Of a stretch of 64,000 nucleotides of DNA, positions 15,578 to 25,113 are shown one piece after another. The position numbers and the translations under genes were made by a program. This stretch comes from Labilibaculum filiforme (lineage in GTDB: Bacteria > Bacteroidota > Bacteroidia > Bacteroidales > Marinifilaceae), in contig NZ_MVDD01000015.1 of NCBI RefSeq assembly GCF_002843315.1, positions 1-64,000 on the forward strand, read 5' to 3'. The notes under the pieces are model-generated. The model made no database searches. It saw nothing but the letters and a program-made list of their open reading frames with translations, and was not told the origin of the DNA. Position 1 is the first letter of the stretch. The number at the start of each line of letters is the position of its first letter.

Positions 15578-15691
15578 ATGGGAGCAGCAGGAAACAAAAA
15601 ACCGAAAAAGAAACATCACGGTAAAAATGTACCCGCTTATGAGCAGAAAGGTGAAAAAGAGGATACTAATTATTTTAAAAAGAAAAAATAA
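15578..15691 (+). CDS. 37-residue basic peptide
   Basis: The predicted peptide begins MGAAGNKKPKKKHHGKNVPA and ends NYFKKKK. It is very Lys-rich, with two His and one Tyr-containing motif, and has no hydrophobic segment. It is followed by a strong terminator with a TTCG loop 70 bases downstream, and an AT-rich leader precedes the ATG, which suggests a real transcript. Basic composition suggests RNA or ribosome binding. I recognise no family. Its short length means chance cannot be excluded. Confidence 0.5.
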   Translation: MGAAGNKKPKKKHHGKNVPAYEQKGEKEDTNYFKKKK

Positions 15692-15761
15692 TTATTTGCC
15701 TTGATGGACAGGTTTAATGCAAAATGGCGGAATAAATTTTAGCCAATAGTAGTAAACCGAA

Positions 15762-15800
15762 AAAGCTGTTTTCAATTCGTTGAAGACAGCTTTTTTTATT
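15762..15800 (+). terminator. Terminator after small peptide gene
   Basis: A stem of about 14 bp (AAAGCTGTTTTCAA with its complement, one G-T pair) closes a TTCG tetraloop and is followed by a T-rich tract. Confidence 0.9.
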
Positions 15801-15940
15801 GCGTTAATTGTAGTAGTACAGTTCCTGCTTTATGGCTTTACCTCCTGGAATTATTTGCTTGCTTTCCAGCAAAAAGATGGAGGGAAACGGTAGGGGTTTT
15901 ATCAATTAGAAAAAACAAGAAGTGCAACGGACAATTGCTT

Positions 15941-15972
15941 TTTTGTTGCAGAAAATATTAATCTTACTTTTA
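15941..15972 (+). promoter_or_regulatory. Bacteroidota-type promoter
   Basis: TTTTG at 15941-15945, 19 bases, then TACTTTTA at 15965-15972 fits the TTTG-N19-TAnnTTT pattern of primary sigma promoters in this phylum. The start codon of the DUF6377 regulator follows 32 bases later. Confidence 0.6.
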
Positions 15973-16004
15973 CTTCTTGTTCTTAAAACCTATATGTTGT
16001 AAGC

Positions 16005-17612
16005 ATGCACAGAAGTTTCATTTTAATCATTTTTGTTTTAGTAAGTCTGAATTCTTTTAGTCAGAAAGACTCTTTGGCTTTTCAATTTGCGGCGGCGAAT
16101 CGGTATTTGGAAGCAAAAGACAGCATTGATCAGGTAAAAAAGAACAGAATAGCTTTGCTCACCGATTCTCTGAAACATTCTAATTTTGAAAATCGCGAAA
16201 GCGAGGAGTATAACTTGTTGGTTAAACTCACCAAAGAATACGAGTATTTTGTGTACGATTCGGCTTTTCAGTATGGCAATTTGGCACTGAAAGTGGCTTA
16301 CGACTTAAAAGATGCATCCAGTATCGCAGCAGCGAAAACAAACCTTTCCCTAATTCTTTTACTTCGTGGTTTGTACAAGGAAACCATAGACAGCATTCAA
16401 ACGATCGATCCGTTGCTTTTGGAGCCCAAAAAGCGCGTTGAATTTTATTCGGTAGCCTACCGTGCCTATTACGATTTATCCAATTCCCGTTGGGGATATT
16501 ATGCGCCTAAATACCGTGAGAAGGGAGATTTTTACGTGCAGAAAATTGTGGAGCAGGGCGATGCAAATTCCTTCGAATACCAACTTGCTCTTGCCTTAAA
16601 AAGTCAGAATAACAATGCCAATTACGAAGTGCGAAAGTATTGCACAGGCTTGTTGAGTAGAAAAGATTTAAGTGCACACCAAGCTGCCATTACGAATTGC
16701 ATTTTGGGCATTTCGTATTTAAAATTGCAGGAAAAAGAGAAAGCCAGGTATCATCTATTAAAAGCCACTGTCGACGATATTAAATCAACTACTAAGGAAA
16801 CCCTTGCTGCTAAGGTGTTGGCCGAACTTCTTTTTTACGATGGCGATTTAGAGAAAGCAAATCGATTTATTTCCGAAGCTCAAAAAGACGCTGTTTTTTA
16901 TGGGAGTAATGCGCGGCAATTAGAAATTTCCTTTATTCGTCCGAATATCGAAGCGGCAGTTTTAAGCAAAGTGGAGAAGGAGAAGAAAATTATTTCTACT
17001 ATTTCTATTATTGTATCGCTTTTGGCTTTTCTCTTAATTTTATTTTCATTCATTATTTACCGTCAGGTGAAGGAGGTAAAAAGAGCTCGGAAAGAAATTT
17101 TGGAGAGCAACAGAAATTTGCTCCAATTGAACGAGATGCTTCGCGAACTAAGTAAAATTAAGGAGGAGTACGTTGGTTACTACTTTAATTTCAGTTCTCA
17201 GTTTATCGAAAAGCTCGATGGCATGAAAAAAGCCATTGCCCGTCAGTTAATCACCAAACAATACGATGCCATCGAGCAGGAATTGAAAAAGTACAACGCG
17301 AAAAAAGAACGCGAGAATTTGTTTGAAGATTTCGATCGTATTTTCCTGAAACTATTTCCCGATTTTGTGAATAGCTTCAATTTGTTGTTCGAAGAAAAAG
17401 ATCGAATTGTATTCAAAGATACGGCATGTTTGAATACCGATTTACGAATATTTGCTCTGATTCGTTTGGGGGTGAACGACAACGAGAAAATTGCCGGCAT
17501 CCTCAACTTTTCGGTGAACACCATCTACACCTATAAAACCAAAATCCGAAATCGCTCTAGTTATCCAAACGAAGTTTTCGATGAGAAAATCATGGCGATC
17601 AAGTCCGTTTGA
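16005..17612 (+). CDS. TPR-containing DUF6377 regulator
   Basis: This 535-residue membrane regulator has a signal peptide (MHRSFILIIFVLVSLNSFSQ) and a periplasmic helical region with tetratricopeptide-like repeats (residues 40-320). A transmembrane helix follows (IISTISIIVSLLAFLLILFSFIIY, about 328-350), then a coiled coil and a cytoplasmic domain of DUF6377 type ending in a LuxR-like helix-turn-helix (LGVNDNEKIAGILNFSVNTIYTYKTKIRNR). Such proteins act as one-component regulators that carry an outside signal to DNA, often near glycan-use genes. The nearest candidate target is the GH97 gene downstream. No kinase or receiver domain is present. Confidence 0.85.
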   Translation: MHRSFILIIFVLVSLNSFSQKDSLAFQFAAANRYLEAKDSIDQVKKNRIALLTDSLKHSNFENRESEEYNLLVKLTKEYEYFVYDSAFQYGNLALKVAYDLKDASSIAAAKTNLSLILLLRGLYKETIDSIQTIDPLLLEPKKRVEFYSVAYRAYYDLSNSRWGYYAPKYREKGDFYVQKIVEQGDANSFEYQLALALKSQNNNANYEVRKYCTGLLSRKDLSAHQAAITNCILGISYLKLQEKEKARYHLLKATVDDIKSTTKETLAAKVLAELLFYDGDLEKANRFISEAQKDAVFYGSNARQLEISFIRPNIEAAVLSKVEKEKKIISTISIIVSLLAFLLILFSFIIYRQVKEVKRARKEILESNRNLLQLNEMLRELSKIKEEYVGYYFNFSSQFIEKLDGMKKAIARQLITKQYDAIEQELKKYNAKKERENLFEDFDRIFLKLFPDFVNSFNLLFEEKDRIVFKDTACLNTDLRIFALIRLGVNDNEKIAGILNFSVNTIYTYKTKIRNRSSYPNEVFDEKIMAIKSV

Positions 17613-18205
17613 TTTATCATTATTTTATGACAAGACTATAGATCTTAATAATTTTAAGAGGTACTATTAAATTAGGGGATTCAATTTTGTATGCTTAATT
17701 ACTATTACCTCACCCTAGCCCTCTCCTCAAGGAGAGGGAAATTCTAATCTTCACAACGAATGAACTCCTCTTCTCCTTCAGGAGAAGGGGTTGGGGGATG
17801 AGGTTTCTCTTAAAATAAATTCAAGTCAAATAGGATAATCAATTCTCGTTTGCGTCGGAATAGCAAAAGGTAGATCGTCGAAGGTTGAAAGGGGCAGAAT
17901 GATAATGAAATATAACATTTTAGACATTCTCAATAAAATTCATATGCGGGAGACTCTCCTAATGATAAAGTCGGTTTGTTTCATTAGTTCATCTTTATAT
18001 CATCTATATTTTCCAAAGAACTTAAACTGCCTAACTATCACTAAATAAAAGAACTGACTGTGTGGAAAGTTAAAAACCGTCTATATTTTCAATTAGTATT
18101 TAGTTATTGAAACTATTCTCGGCTTACTTTGATAATTATTCGGAACTTGTAGAAAATAACTATAGTTCGAATTTGATTGGTATTAATCTTAAGCTTCAAA
18201 CAACT
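17613..18205. other. Intergenic stretch before GH97
   Basis: The stretch holds a long imperfect palindrome (17708-17803) and an AT-rich leader. The frame of the GH97 gene stays open back to 18107, but that start would be TTG without a signal peptide at the N-terminus, so I leave this DNA as non-coding. Confidence 0.5.
17708..17803. repeat. Long imperfect palindrome
   Basis: The left arm CCTCACCCTAGCCCTCTCC and right arm GGAGAAGGGGTTGGGGGATGAGG face each other; each arm also contains its own small hairpin (CTCTCCTCAAGGAGAG, TCTCCTTCAGGAGA). About 96 bp of such sequence is typical of small non-coding mobile or REP-like repeats in Bacteroidota. Confidence 0.7.
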
Positions 18206-20320
18206 ATGAAAATGAAATCAACACTGTGTTTTATTGTTGGTATTGCAATGATATTTGCATCCTGCAGCAATAGTAATATAGTCACCAATGTAGAATCGCC
18301 CGACGGAAATATTAGTCTTCAATTTAGTATGGCCGATGAACAAGCTGCCTACCAGGTGCTGTTCCATGGTAAAAATGTAATTGAGCCTTCCACTTTAGGT
18401 TTCGATTTCAAAAACATGCCATCTATCGAAAAAGGATGGAAAATTGCAAGTACGCAATTAACATCGAGCAATTCAACTTGGGAAATGCCTTGGGGCGAAA
18501 AACGGGTAGTAGTCGATAATTTCAATCAGTTGATGGTGAATTTGGAGGAAGTAAAAGCTCCTAATCGTAAAATGAATCTGGTATTTAAAGTGTATAACGA
18601 TGGTTTGGGTTTTCGTTATGAGTTTCCAGAGCAGGAAGCAATGCAAGAGGTCATTATTACCGATGAAAATACACAATTCAAATTAACCGGCGATCATAAA
18701 GTGTGGTGGATTCCTGGCGATTGGGATATTTACGAACACTTATATCATACAACATCATTTACAGGAATTGATGCAACAGCATTGCGCTCTAACGACAATC
18801 TGGCTCAAACTTATATTCCTGAGAATGCGGTGAACACTCCGGTGACCATGAAAACTGCCGAAGGCGTATATATAAGTTTCCACGAGGCAAACCTGACTGA
18901 TTATTCGGGAATGACCTTGAAGGTGAACAAAGAGAAATTGATGCTGGAAAGTGAATTGGTTGGTTCGGATATTACGGGTTACAAAGTAAAAAGAGCGCTT
19001 CCTTTTACTACGCCGTGGAGAACCATTCAAATTTCCGAGACTGCAGGAGGTTTAATTGAATCCGACCTGATCGTAAATTTGAACGAGCCAAATAAAATTG
19101 GATCTGTAGATTATTTTAAGCCAATGAAATATGTTGGTATTTGGTGGGATATGCATTTGGGAACCAGAACATGGGATTATGGAGCTTCTCAGGATATGAA
19201 TACGGCAACAGGTCTGAAGCCACATGGTAAACATGGCGCAACTACCAAATATGCGAAGGAATTGATCGATTTTGCTTCGGAAAACCAGATTGGTGGTATT
19301 TTGGTAGAAGGTTGGAATACAGGCTGGGAGCATTGGATTGGTTTTGAAGATCGCGAAGGTGTTTTCGATTTTGTGACTCCTTATAAGGACTATGATTTGA
19401 AAGAGGTGGTTCGTTACGGAAAAGAAAAAGGCGTTGAGTTGATTATGCATCACGAAACTTCGGCTGCTCCACGTACTTACAACCAGCAAATGGATACTGC
19501 CTACCAGTTAATGCAGTCATTAGGTATTCATTCGGTTAAAACCGGATATGTTGGGAAAATTATCCCGAAAGGGGAATATCATCACGGACAATGGATGGTG
19601 AACAATTACCGCAGAGCTGTTGAAACTGGTGCAAAATACCAAGTCGCGGTGAATGCTCACGAACCAATTAAAGCAACTGGCTTGCGACGAACCTATCCGA
19701 ATATAATTGCTCGTGAAGGCTTACGCGGACAGGAATTTAATGCTTGGGCAAGCGATGGAGGAAATCCTCCCGAGCACCTTCCAATTGTTGCTTTTACAAG
19801 AATGCTGGCAGGTCCGATTGATTATACACCTGGTATTTTCAATATTAAACTAAAACCACACAAACCAAACAATCAGGTGAATACTACTTTGGCACAACAG
19901 TTGGCTTTGTATGTGGTAATTAATAGTCCCATTCAAATGGTTCCCGATTTAATCGAGAACTACAAAGGGAACGATGCCTTTCAGTTTATTCGCGATGTAG
20001 CCGTTACCTGGGAAACCAGCAAGGTGTTGAACGGAGAAATTGGCGATTTTGTGACCATTGCCCGTAAAGACCGTAATTCCGAAAATTGGTTTGTAGGTTC
20101 CATTACCGACGAAAATGCTCGGGGCATGGAAATAAAATTAGATTTTCTGACCGAAGGGAAGAAATACAAAGCAACACTCTATTTGGATGGAGAAAACGCA
20201 CATTGGGATCAAAATCCTACGGCATTTAAGATCCTCGAAATGGAAGTAGATCATACTTCAAGCTTGCAATATCATTTAGCAGAAGGTGGCGGCGCCGCTA
20301 TTAGTTTAGTAGAATTATAA
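18206..20320 (+). CDS. GH97 inverting alpha-glucosidase-type lipoprotein
   Basis: From the ATG at 18206 this is a 704-residue lipoprotein (MKMKSTLCFIVGIAMIFASC). It has the GH97 N-terminal beta-super-sandwich (residues 30-280), a catalytic TIM barrel (YVGIWWDMHLGTRTWDYG onward) and a C-terminal beta domain. Glu at about 417 (HHETS), 486 (AHEPIKATG), 504 (REGLRG) and 510 (GQEFNAW) have spacings of 69, 18 and 6, the same as Glu439/508/526/532 of Bacteroides SusB. It should therefore be a Ca2+-dependent, inverting GH97a enzyme cleaving alpha-glucosidic bonds of maltooligosaccharides. Lipid anchoring places it at a membrane facing the periplasm. It has no SusCD neighbours. Confidence 0.9.
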   Translation: MKMKSTLCFIVGIAMIFASCSNSNIVTNVESPDGNISLQFSMADEQAAYQVLFHGKNVIEPSTLGFDFKNMPSIEKGWKIASTQLTSSNSTWEMPWGEKRVVVDNFNQLMVNLEEVKAPNRKMNLVFKVYNDGLGFRYEFPEQEAMQEVIITDENTQFKLTGDHKVWWIPGDWDIYEHLYHTTSFTGIDATALRSNDNLAQTYIPENAVNTPVTMKTAEGVYISFHEANLTDYSGMTLKVNKEKLMLESELVGSDITGYKVKRALPFTTPWRTIQISETAGGLIESDLIVNLNEPNKIGSVDYFKPMKYVGIWWDMHLGTRTWDYGASQDMNTATGLKPHGKHGATTKYAKELIDFASENQIGGILVEGWNTGWEHWIGFEDREGVFDFVTPYKDYDLKEVVRYGKEKGVELIMHHETSAAPRTYNQQMDTAYQLMQSLGIHSVKTGYVGKIIPKGEYHHGQWMVNNYRRAVETGAKYQVAVNAHEPIKATGLRRTYPNIIAREGLRGQEFNAWASDGGNPPEHLPIVAFTRMLAGPIDYTPGIFNIKLKPHKPNNQVNTTLAQQLALYVVINSPIQMVPDLIENYKGNDAFQFIRDVAVTWETSKVLNGEIGDFVTIARKDRNSENWFVGSITDENARGMEIKLDFLTEGKKYKATLYLDGENAHWDQNPTAFKILEMEVDHTSSLQYHLAEGGGAAISLVEL

Positions 20321-20329
20321 GACTTAGAA

Positions 20330-20487
20330 TTTTTATTAACTCACCCTTTCTAATTCTTTAGACACAAATATTTTTTGAGTTTAATAGAAAGCTAGAAGGA
20401 GAAGAGGCACCGTTTAATTTCGGAATTCTCCCTTTTTAGGGGAGATGGCGACAGCCAGAGGGGTGTTTTTATTAACTCACCCTTTCT
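20330..20487. repeat. Direct repeats flanking a GGCGACAGCC block
   Basis: The 22-base segment tttttattaactcaccctttct occurs at 20330-20351 and again at 20466-20487. Between them lies tccctttttaggggagatgg then cgacagccagaggggtg, a sequence type common as small dispersed repeats in Bacteroidota. Confidence 0.65.
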
Positions 20488-20821
20488 GATTAATCATTAT
20501 CAGGATAATTAAATTTACGATGTCTCGGAATCCGCATCAGAAAAAAGAACGTTAAGGAAATTATGGAAATATAGCGTAAAGAAACCCAGCTTGTTTGAGG
20601 AACGTTAGACTTGAAGAATGAAAGGCTAAAAGGACGAGTTCTGGGTTTTAGCGGAATGGAATAATTTGTAGTGTTTTTTCTGCGCGGTGGGCTTTTGCTT
20701 ACTTTTTGCCAGAAAAAAGTAAGAACCCATCCGGTTTAAGGATGAGAAATAGTACAGGAGTAGTCATTTAAAATAATGACTAGTTACTATTATTCACATA
20801 GTTTCAAATTATTATTGTAGT

Positions 20822-20860
20822 AAAGTGGCATTCCTTTTTTTAGGAATGTCACTTTTTTTG
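20822..20860 (+). terminator. Orphan intrinsic terminator
   Basis: A 13-bp stem (AAAGTGGCATTCC with its complement, one G-T pair) with a T-rich loop is followed by a T tract. It lies 500 bases after GH97 and 120 before the tricorn gene, so it may end a small RNA or a long GH97 3' end. Confidence 0.75.
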
Positions 20861-20980
20861 TAGCTTCACAAAAAGTTTTTAAGGAAATTAATGGATATGC
20901 TACTTAAAACCAATACTTTCTATGAAAAGGAAGAATTAGTTTTACACCAATACTATTTACACACTAACTTATAAATTGAA

Positions 20981-23900
20981 ATGTTGAAAAGCCATTTTAA
21001 AATTATTGCAATTTGTCTTGTCCTGTTTGGGATGATTCAAACTGCTCATGCCGAGAAGGATGTTCGTTTAATGAGATATCCTGACATCAATAAAAATTTA
21101 ATTGCCTTTGTGTATGCCGGCGATATCTGGACAGTAGCTTCCGATGGTGGCGATGCTAAAAGATTAACCTCTCATAAAGGAATGGAATTGTTTCCAAAAA
21201 TCTCTCCCGATGGAAACTGGATTGCATTTTCAGCAGAATATTCGGGGAGCCGACAAGTATATGTAATGCCTTCGACAGGAGGAACACCAAAACAGTTAAC
21301 TTACTACAATTCGGTTGCTATGATGCCACCTCGTGGTGGATTCGATAATGCAATTCTAGACTGGAATCCAGATAGCAAATCGATATTGGTTCGTATGAAT
21401 CGTACTGCTTTTGGGGAACGAAATGGAACCTATTATCAGGTAAGTATCGATGGCGGATTAGAGCAAGCTTTACAAATTCCTGAGGGCGGATTTGGCGTGT
21501 TCTCTCCAGATGCTAAAAAGATGTGTTTTGCTCCAATTAGTCGCGAGTTTCGTACATGGAAGCGTTACAAAGGTGGTCGTGCCGCCGATTTATGGATTTA
21601 CGATCTGGAAAAGGACCAATCGGAACGAATCACCAAATTTGTGGGCTCCGATCAAATTCCTTCTTGGTATAAAAATGCAATCTATTTTGCGTCCGATCGC
21701 GATTTAAAGTTGAATATCTATAAATATGATCTTGAGAGTAAGGAGATTACTCAAATTACGCATCACAAAACTTTTGATGTGATGTGGCCATCAGGCGAAA
21801 ATGGGCAAATTGCTTATGAGAATGGCGGTCAGCTTTTTAAATTAAATCTGGAAACAGGAAAAGAGGAACGCGTTGTTGTAAATATCAACTTCGATAATCC
21901 GAATATTTTACCTTACTATAAAAACGTAAAAGATTTTATTCAGGCAGTAGCCGTTTCTCCATCAGGAAAACGTGCATTGTTTGATGCTCGTGGCGATATT
22001 TTTTCAGTTCCTGCCAAGAACGGACCAAGCATCAACCTAACACAAACTCAAGGAGTTCGCGAAACAGCTCCAAGCTGGTCACCTAACGGAAAATATATTT
22101 CCTACTACTCCGATGCTACTGGTGAATACGAAATTTATCTTTTAGAGAATAAAAAAGGAGCAAAAGCGAAGCAAATAACTTTTGGTTCTTCGTCTTGGAT
22201 GTACGATGCCAAGTGGTCGCCAGATAGCAAGTACATGCTATTTTTCGATCGAACTTTGAAACTGAAATGTCTGAACGTAGAAAATGGCGAAATCAAAATT
22301 GTTGATGTGGCCAGTAGAAACGAAATTACCGATTTCTCTATTTCACCCGATTCACAATGGGTTAGCTATGTGAAAGATAGCAATAATGATCAGGGAGCGG
22401 TTTGGGTTTATAATATCAACACCGAGAAAAATTACCAATTAACCGACAATACATTCGGCGATTCAGCACCTGTATTTTCTAAAGATGGAAACTTCATCTT
22501 CTTTTTGTCAAACCGCGATTTTAATCTCGATTTTTCAAGCTTCGAATTCGATTATTTATACAACAATGCCACTCGAATTTTTGCAATGTCTTTAAAGGCC
22601 GATGGTCCAAAATTGTTTGCTTTAAAGAACGATGTGGAAGAGGTGAAAGAAGAAAAGCCTGTTGTTGATGAAAAGAAAAAAGGGAAAAAAGAAGAAGTAA
22701 AACCAGAAGAGAAACTGAAAGTAGAAATTGATTTCGAAGGAATCACGAATCGAATAGCAGTTTTTCCATTAAACTCTGGTGATTACGATGATTTGGAAGC
22801 TGTGGATGGAGGAATTTTGTACACAAGCAACGGAGCGTTACATCATTATACCATCGAAAAAGAGAAGGACGAGGTGATTTTAGATCGAATTTCGGGTTAT
22901 TCATTAACTGGGAATGGCGATAAATTTATTTATTGGGCTGGTTCTACCTACGGAATTGCTGATTTGTCAGCTGGTCAGTCGGCCGATGCAGGCAAACTCC
23001 AATTGGATGATCTGGACATGAAGATTGATCCTAAAAAAGAATGGAATCAGATTTATACCGACGGATGGCGTATTTTTCGAGATTACTATTACGTAGCAAA
23101 TATGCATGGTGTAGATTGGGCACAGATTAAAGCGAACTACAATTTATTGATGCCATATGTTAGTCATCGTGCCGATTTGGATTACATTTTGGGAGAGATC
23201 ATCTCGGAAACCAACACCGGACATGCCTATGTAAATTATGGCGATTTCGAAAAAGTGAAAGCCGTTGAAACAGGTTTGTTGGGCGCAAAACTTGCAAGCG
23301 ATGCAAAAACAGGGAAGTATATCATCTCTAAAATTTATCAGGGAGAAAACTGGACTGCGAATCGTCGCTCGCCTTTAACCGAGCAAGGAGTAAATGTAAA
23401 AGAAGGAGATTACCTGTTAAGTATCAATGGTCACGATTTAAGTACTGATGTGAACCCTTATCTTTATCTGGAAAATCAGGTAGGGAAAATGGTAGAAATC
23501 ACCGTAAATAGTACGCCAGGTTTCGACGGCGCAAAAACCTATACCATAAAGCCAATTGACAGTGAATTGGAATTGATGTATCTGAATTGGGTGAACGAGC
23601 GTCGCGAGATGGTTACTAAATTATCCGATGGGAAAATTGGCTACATTCACGTACCAAACACAGCCGTAGAAGGGAACAGAGAATTGCACCGAGGCATGTA
23701 TGCTTATCACGATAAACAAGCCTTAATTATTGATGATCGTTACAATGGCGGCGGATTTATTCCCGATCATATGGCAGATCTTTTAGATCGAAACGTATTG
23801 TCGTATTGGCACCGAAGAGGTTTAGAGCCTAACCAGACTCCTGCCGTTGCTCACGATGGACCAAAAGCCATGCTGATCAATTCATATTCTTCATCGGGTG

Positions 23901-24256
23901 GTGATGCTTTTCCATACTATTTCAAGAAGAAAGGTCTGGGAAAATTGATCGGAACTCGTACTTGGGGAGGATTAGTTGGTATGTCGGGCAATGCCGGTTT
24001 GGTGGATGGCGGTTATATCGCAGTTCCTCGTTTTGGTATTTTCGACGAAAATCAGAAATGGATTATCGAAGGAATTGGAGTGTATCCGGATGTTGAAGTG
24101 TACGACGAACCACATTTGGTTGCCAAAGGAATTGATCCTTGTATACAAAAAGCAGTAGAAATGCTGCTGAAAGAATTGGAGACTAAATCTGATGTTAAAA
24201 TGGTAGCTCCAGCCGATCCAAACCGTTCTAATTGGATCGAAGAGGATGTGAAATAG
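20981..24256 (+). CDS. Tricorn-type protease homolog (S41 family)
   Basis: This 1091-residue exported protein has signal peptide MLKSHFKIIAICLVLFGMIQTAHA. Repeated blades of DPP-like/TolB-like beta-propellers follow (residues 30-560; motifs such as SPDGNWIAFSAEYSG and SPNGKYISYYSDATG). A Lys/Glu-rich linker lies near residue 560, then a PDZ domain (about 780-860) and the tail-specific protease core. His748 (NTGHAY) lies close to tricorn His746. The S/G/D motif NSYSSSGGDAFP (about 967-977) probably holds the nucleophilic Ser, and IEGIGVYPDVEVYDEP follows. It would degrade peptides in the periplasm. It is a single-gene unit with its own terminator. Confidence 0.88.
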   Translation: MLKSHFKIIAICLVLFGMIQTAHAEKDVRLMRYPDINKNLIAFVYAGDIWTVASDGGDAKRLTSHKGMELFPKISPDGNWIAFSAEYSGSRQVYVMPSTGGTPKQLTYYNSVAMMPPRGGFDNAILDWNPDSKSILVRMNRTAFGERNGTYYQVSIDGGLEQALQIPEGGFGVFSPDAKKMCFAPISREFRTWKRYKGGRAADLWIYDLEKDQSERITKFVGSDQIPSWYKNAIYFASDRDLKLNIYKYDLESKEITQITHHKTFDVMWPSGENGQIAYENGGQLFKLNLETGKEERVVVNINFDNPNILPYYKNVKDFIQAVAVSPSGKRALFDARGDIFSVPAKNGPSINLTQTQGVRETAPSWSPNGKYISYYSDATGEYEIYLLENKKGAKAKQITFGSSSWMYDAKWSPDSKYMLFFDRTLKLKCLNVENGEIKIVDVASRNEITDFSISPDSQWVSYVKDSNNDQGAVWVYNINTEKNYQLTDNTFGDSAPVFSKDGNFIFFLSNRDFNLDFSSFEFDYLYNNATRIFAMSLKADGPKLFALKNDVEEVKEEKPVVDEKKKGKKEEVKPEEKLKVEIDFEGITNRIAVFPLNSGDYDDLEAVDGGILYTSNGALHHYTIEKEKDEVILDRISGYSLTGNGDKFIYWAGSTYGIADLSAGQSADAGKLQLDDLDMKIDPKKEWNQIYTDGWRIFRDYYYVANMHGVDWAQIKANYNLLMPYVSHRADLDYILGEIISETNTGHAYVNYGDFEKVKAVETGLLGAKLASDAKTGKYIISKIYQGENWTANRRSPLTEQGVNVKEGDYLLSINGHDLSTDVNPYLYLENQVGKMVEITVNSTPGFDGAKTYTIKPIDSELELMYLNWVNERREMVTKLSDGKIGYIHVPNTAVEGNRELHRGMYAYHDKQALIIDDRYNGGGFIPDHMADLLDRNVLSYWHRRGLEPNQTPAVAHDGPKAMLINSYSSSGGDAFPYYFKKKGLGKLIGTRTWGGLVGMSGNAGLVDGGYIAVPRFGIFDENQKWIIEGIGVYPDVEVYDEPHLVAKGIDPCIQKAVEMLLKELETKSDVKMVAPADPNRSNWIEEDVK

Positions 24257-24282
24257 CACTGGAATAGAACGTAAGAAATAGA

Positions 24283-24310
24283 AGGAGCATCATTTGGTGC
24301 TCCTTTTTTT
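24283..24310 (+). terminator. Terminator of tricorn gene
   Basis: AGGAGCA and TGCTCCT pair around an 8-base loop, followed by a run of Ts. Confidence 0.9.
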
Positions 24311-24503
24311 ATGCTGGCATTTTTGCGAGCAAGTTTTTTATCCCTAAAAAGTGGAATTGGAGGAGGGTTTACTGTTTTTTTCATCCTATAAAAATTGATT
24401 TAAAACATGTGAAAATTCGAATACAACAAAAAAGAATAATTCCATTGAGCATAATTGAGAATAGGTCGATATTTATTGTTATTTTCATCCTAAATAAAAA
24501 AAA

Positions 24504-25100
24504 ATGATAATTATGATACTATCTATTTCTAATTGGTGGAGCGACATGAATCTGGTGGAACAGGTATTCTGGGGTATCGCCATTCTTTTTTCTTTTTTCT
24601 TCATTATCCAGATGATTTTAACATTTTTTGGTGGTGATGTGGATGACATAGATGTTGAAGGCGATGCTGATGCTGCAATTGATAGTGATGGAGGCATCGA
24701 TTTTCAGTTTCTTAGTTTGAAAAACTTGATTGCTTTTTTTACCATTTTTGGATGGACGGGCATCATTTGTTTAAATTCTGGAATGGGACCTGGTATTTCT
24801 GCCTTAATAGCTACCATAGCTGGTTTAATTATGATGGTAATTATGGCATCTATTATGTACTTTATGGGCAAATTGGTTGAAGATGGCACCTTAAAAATGA
24901 AAAACGCCATTGGTAAATCGGGTAGCGTTTACCTCCCAATTCCATCCAACCGAAAAGGGATGGGAAAGGTACAGATTCAGGTTCAGGGACTTAAAATTTT
25001 GGATGCGGTAACCGATCAGGATTCTGAAATTCCAACTGGCGCTATAGTTACAGTTGTTGAAATAATAAATAATCAAATTTTACTTGTAAAAATCAATTAA
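24504..25100 (+). CDS. NfeD-like membrane protein, flotillin partner
   Basis: This 198-residue protein has a hydrophobic helix (about residues 20-43), an acidic Asp-rich loop (GGDVDDIDVEGDADAAIDSD), two further helices (75-120) and a C-terminal beta-rich OB-like domain ending in IVTVVEIINNQILLVKIN. That is the layout of short NfeD/YqiJ-type proteins that are nearly always next to a flotillin gene. The flotillin starts 13 bases downstream, so both form an operon for a membrane microdomain scaffold. The ATG at 24513 is an alternative start. Confidence 0.8.
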   Translation: MIIMILSISNWWSDMNLVEQVFWGIAILFSFFFIIQMILTFFGGDVDDIDVEGDADAAIDSDGGIDFQFLSLKNLIAFFTIFGWTGIICLNSGMGPGISALIATIAGLIMMVIMASIMYFMGKLVEDGTLKMKNAIGKSGSVYLPIPSNRKGMGKVQIQVQGLKILDAVTDQDSEIPTGAIVTVVEIINNQILLVKIN

Positions 25101-25113
25101 ATAGTAAACCATT

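Larger units (their letters stand above)
15692..16004. other. Intergenic stretch with terminator and promoter
   Basis: Apart from the TTCG-loop terminator and the promoter upstream of the DUF6377 gene, I see no gene or further structure. Confidence 0.5.
20321..20980. other. 660-bp gene-free stretch
   Basis: No coding sequence is supported. It contains the direct-repeat block above, a hairpin CTTACTTTTT-gccag-AAAAAAGTAAG (20698-20723) and a strong terminator-like hairpin (20822-20860) that belongs to no annotated gene. Confidence 0.55.

Noticed and set aside
18107..18205. A longer GH97 start
   Set aside because: It begins with TTG and would bury the lipoprotein signal MKMKSTLCFIVGIAMIFASC.
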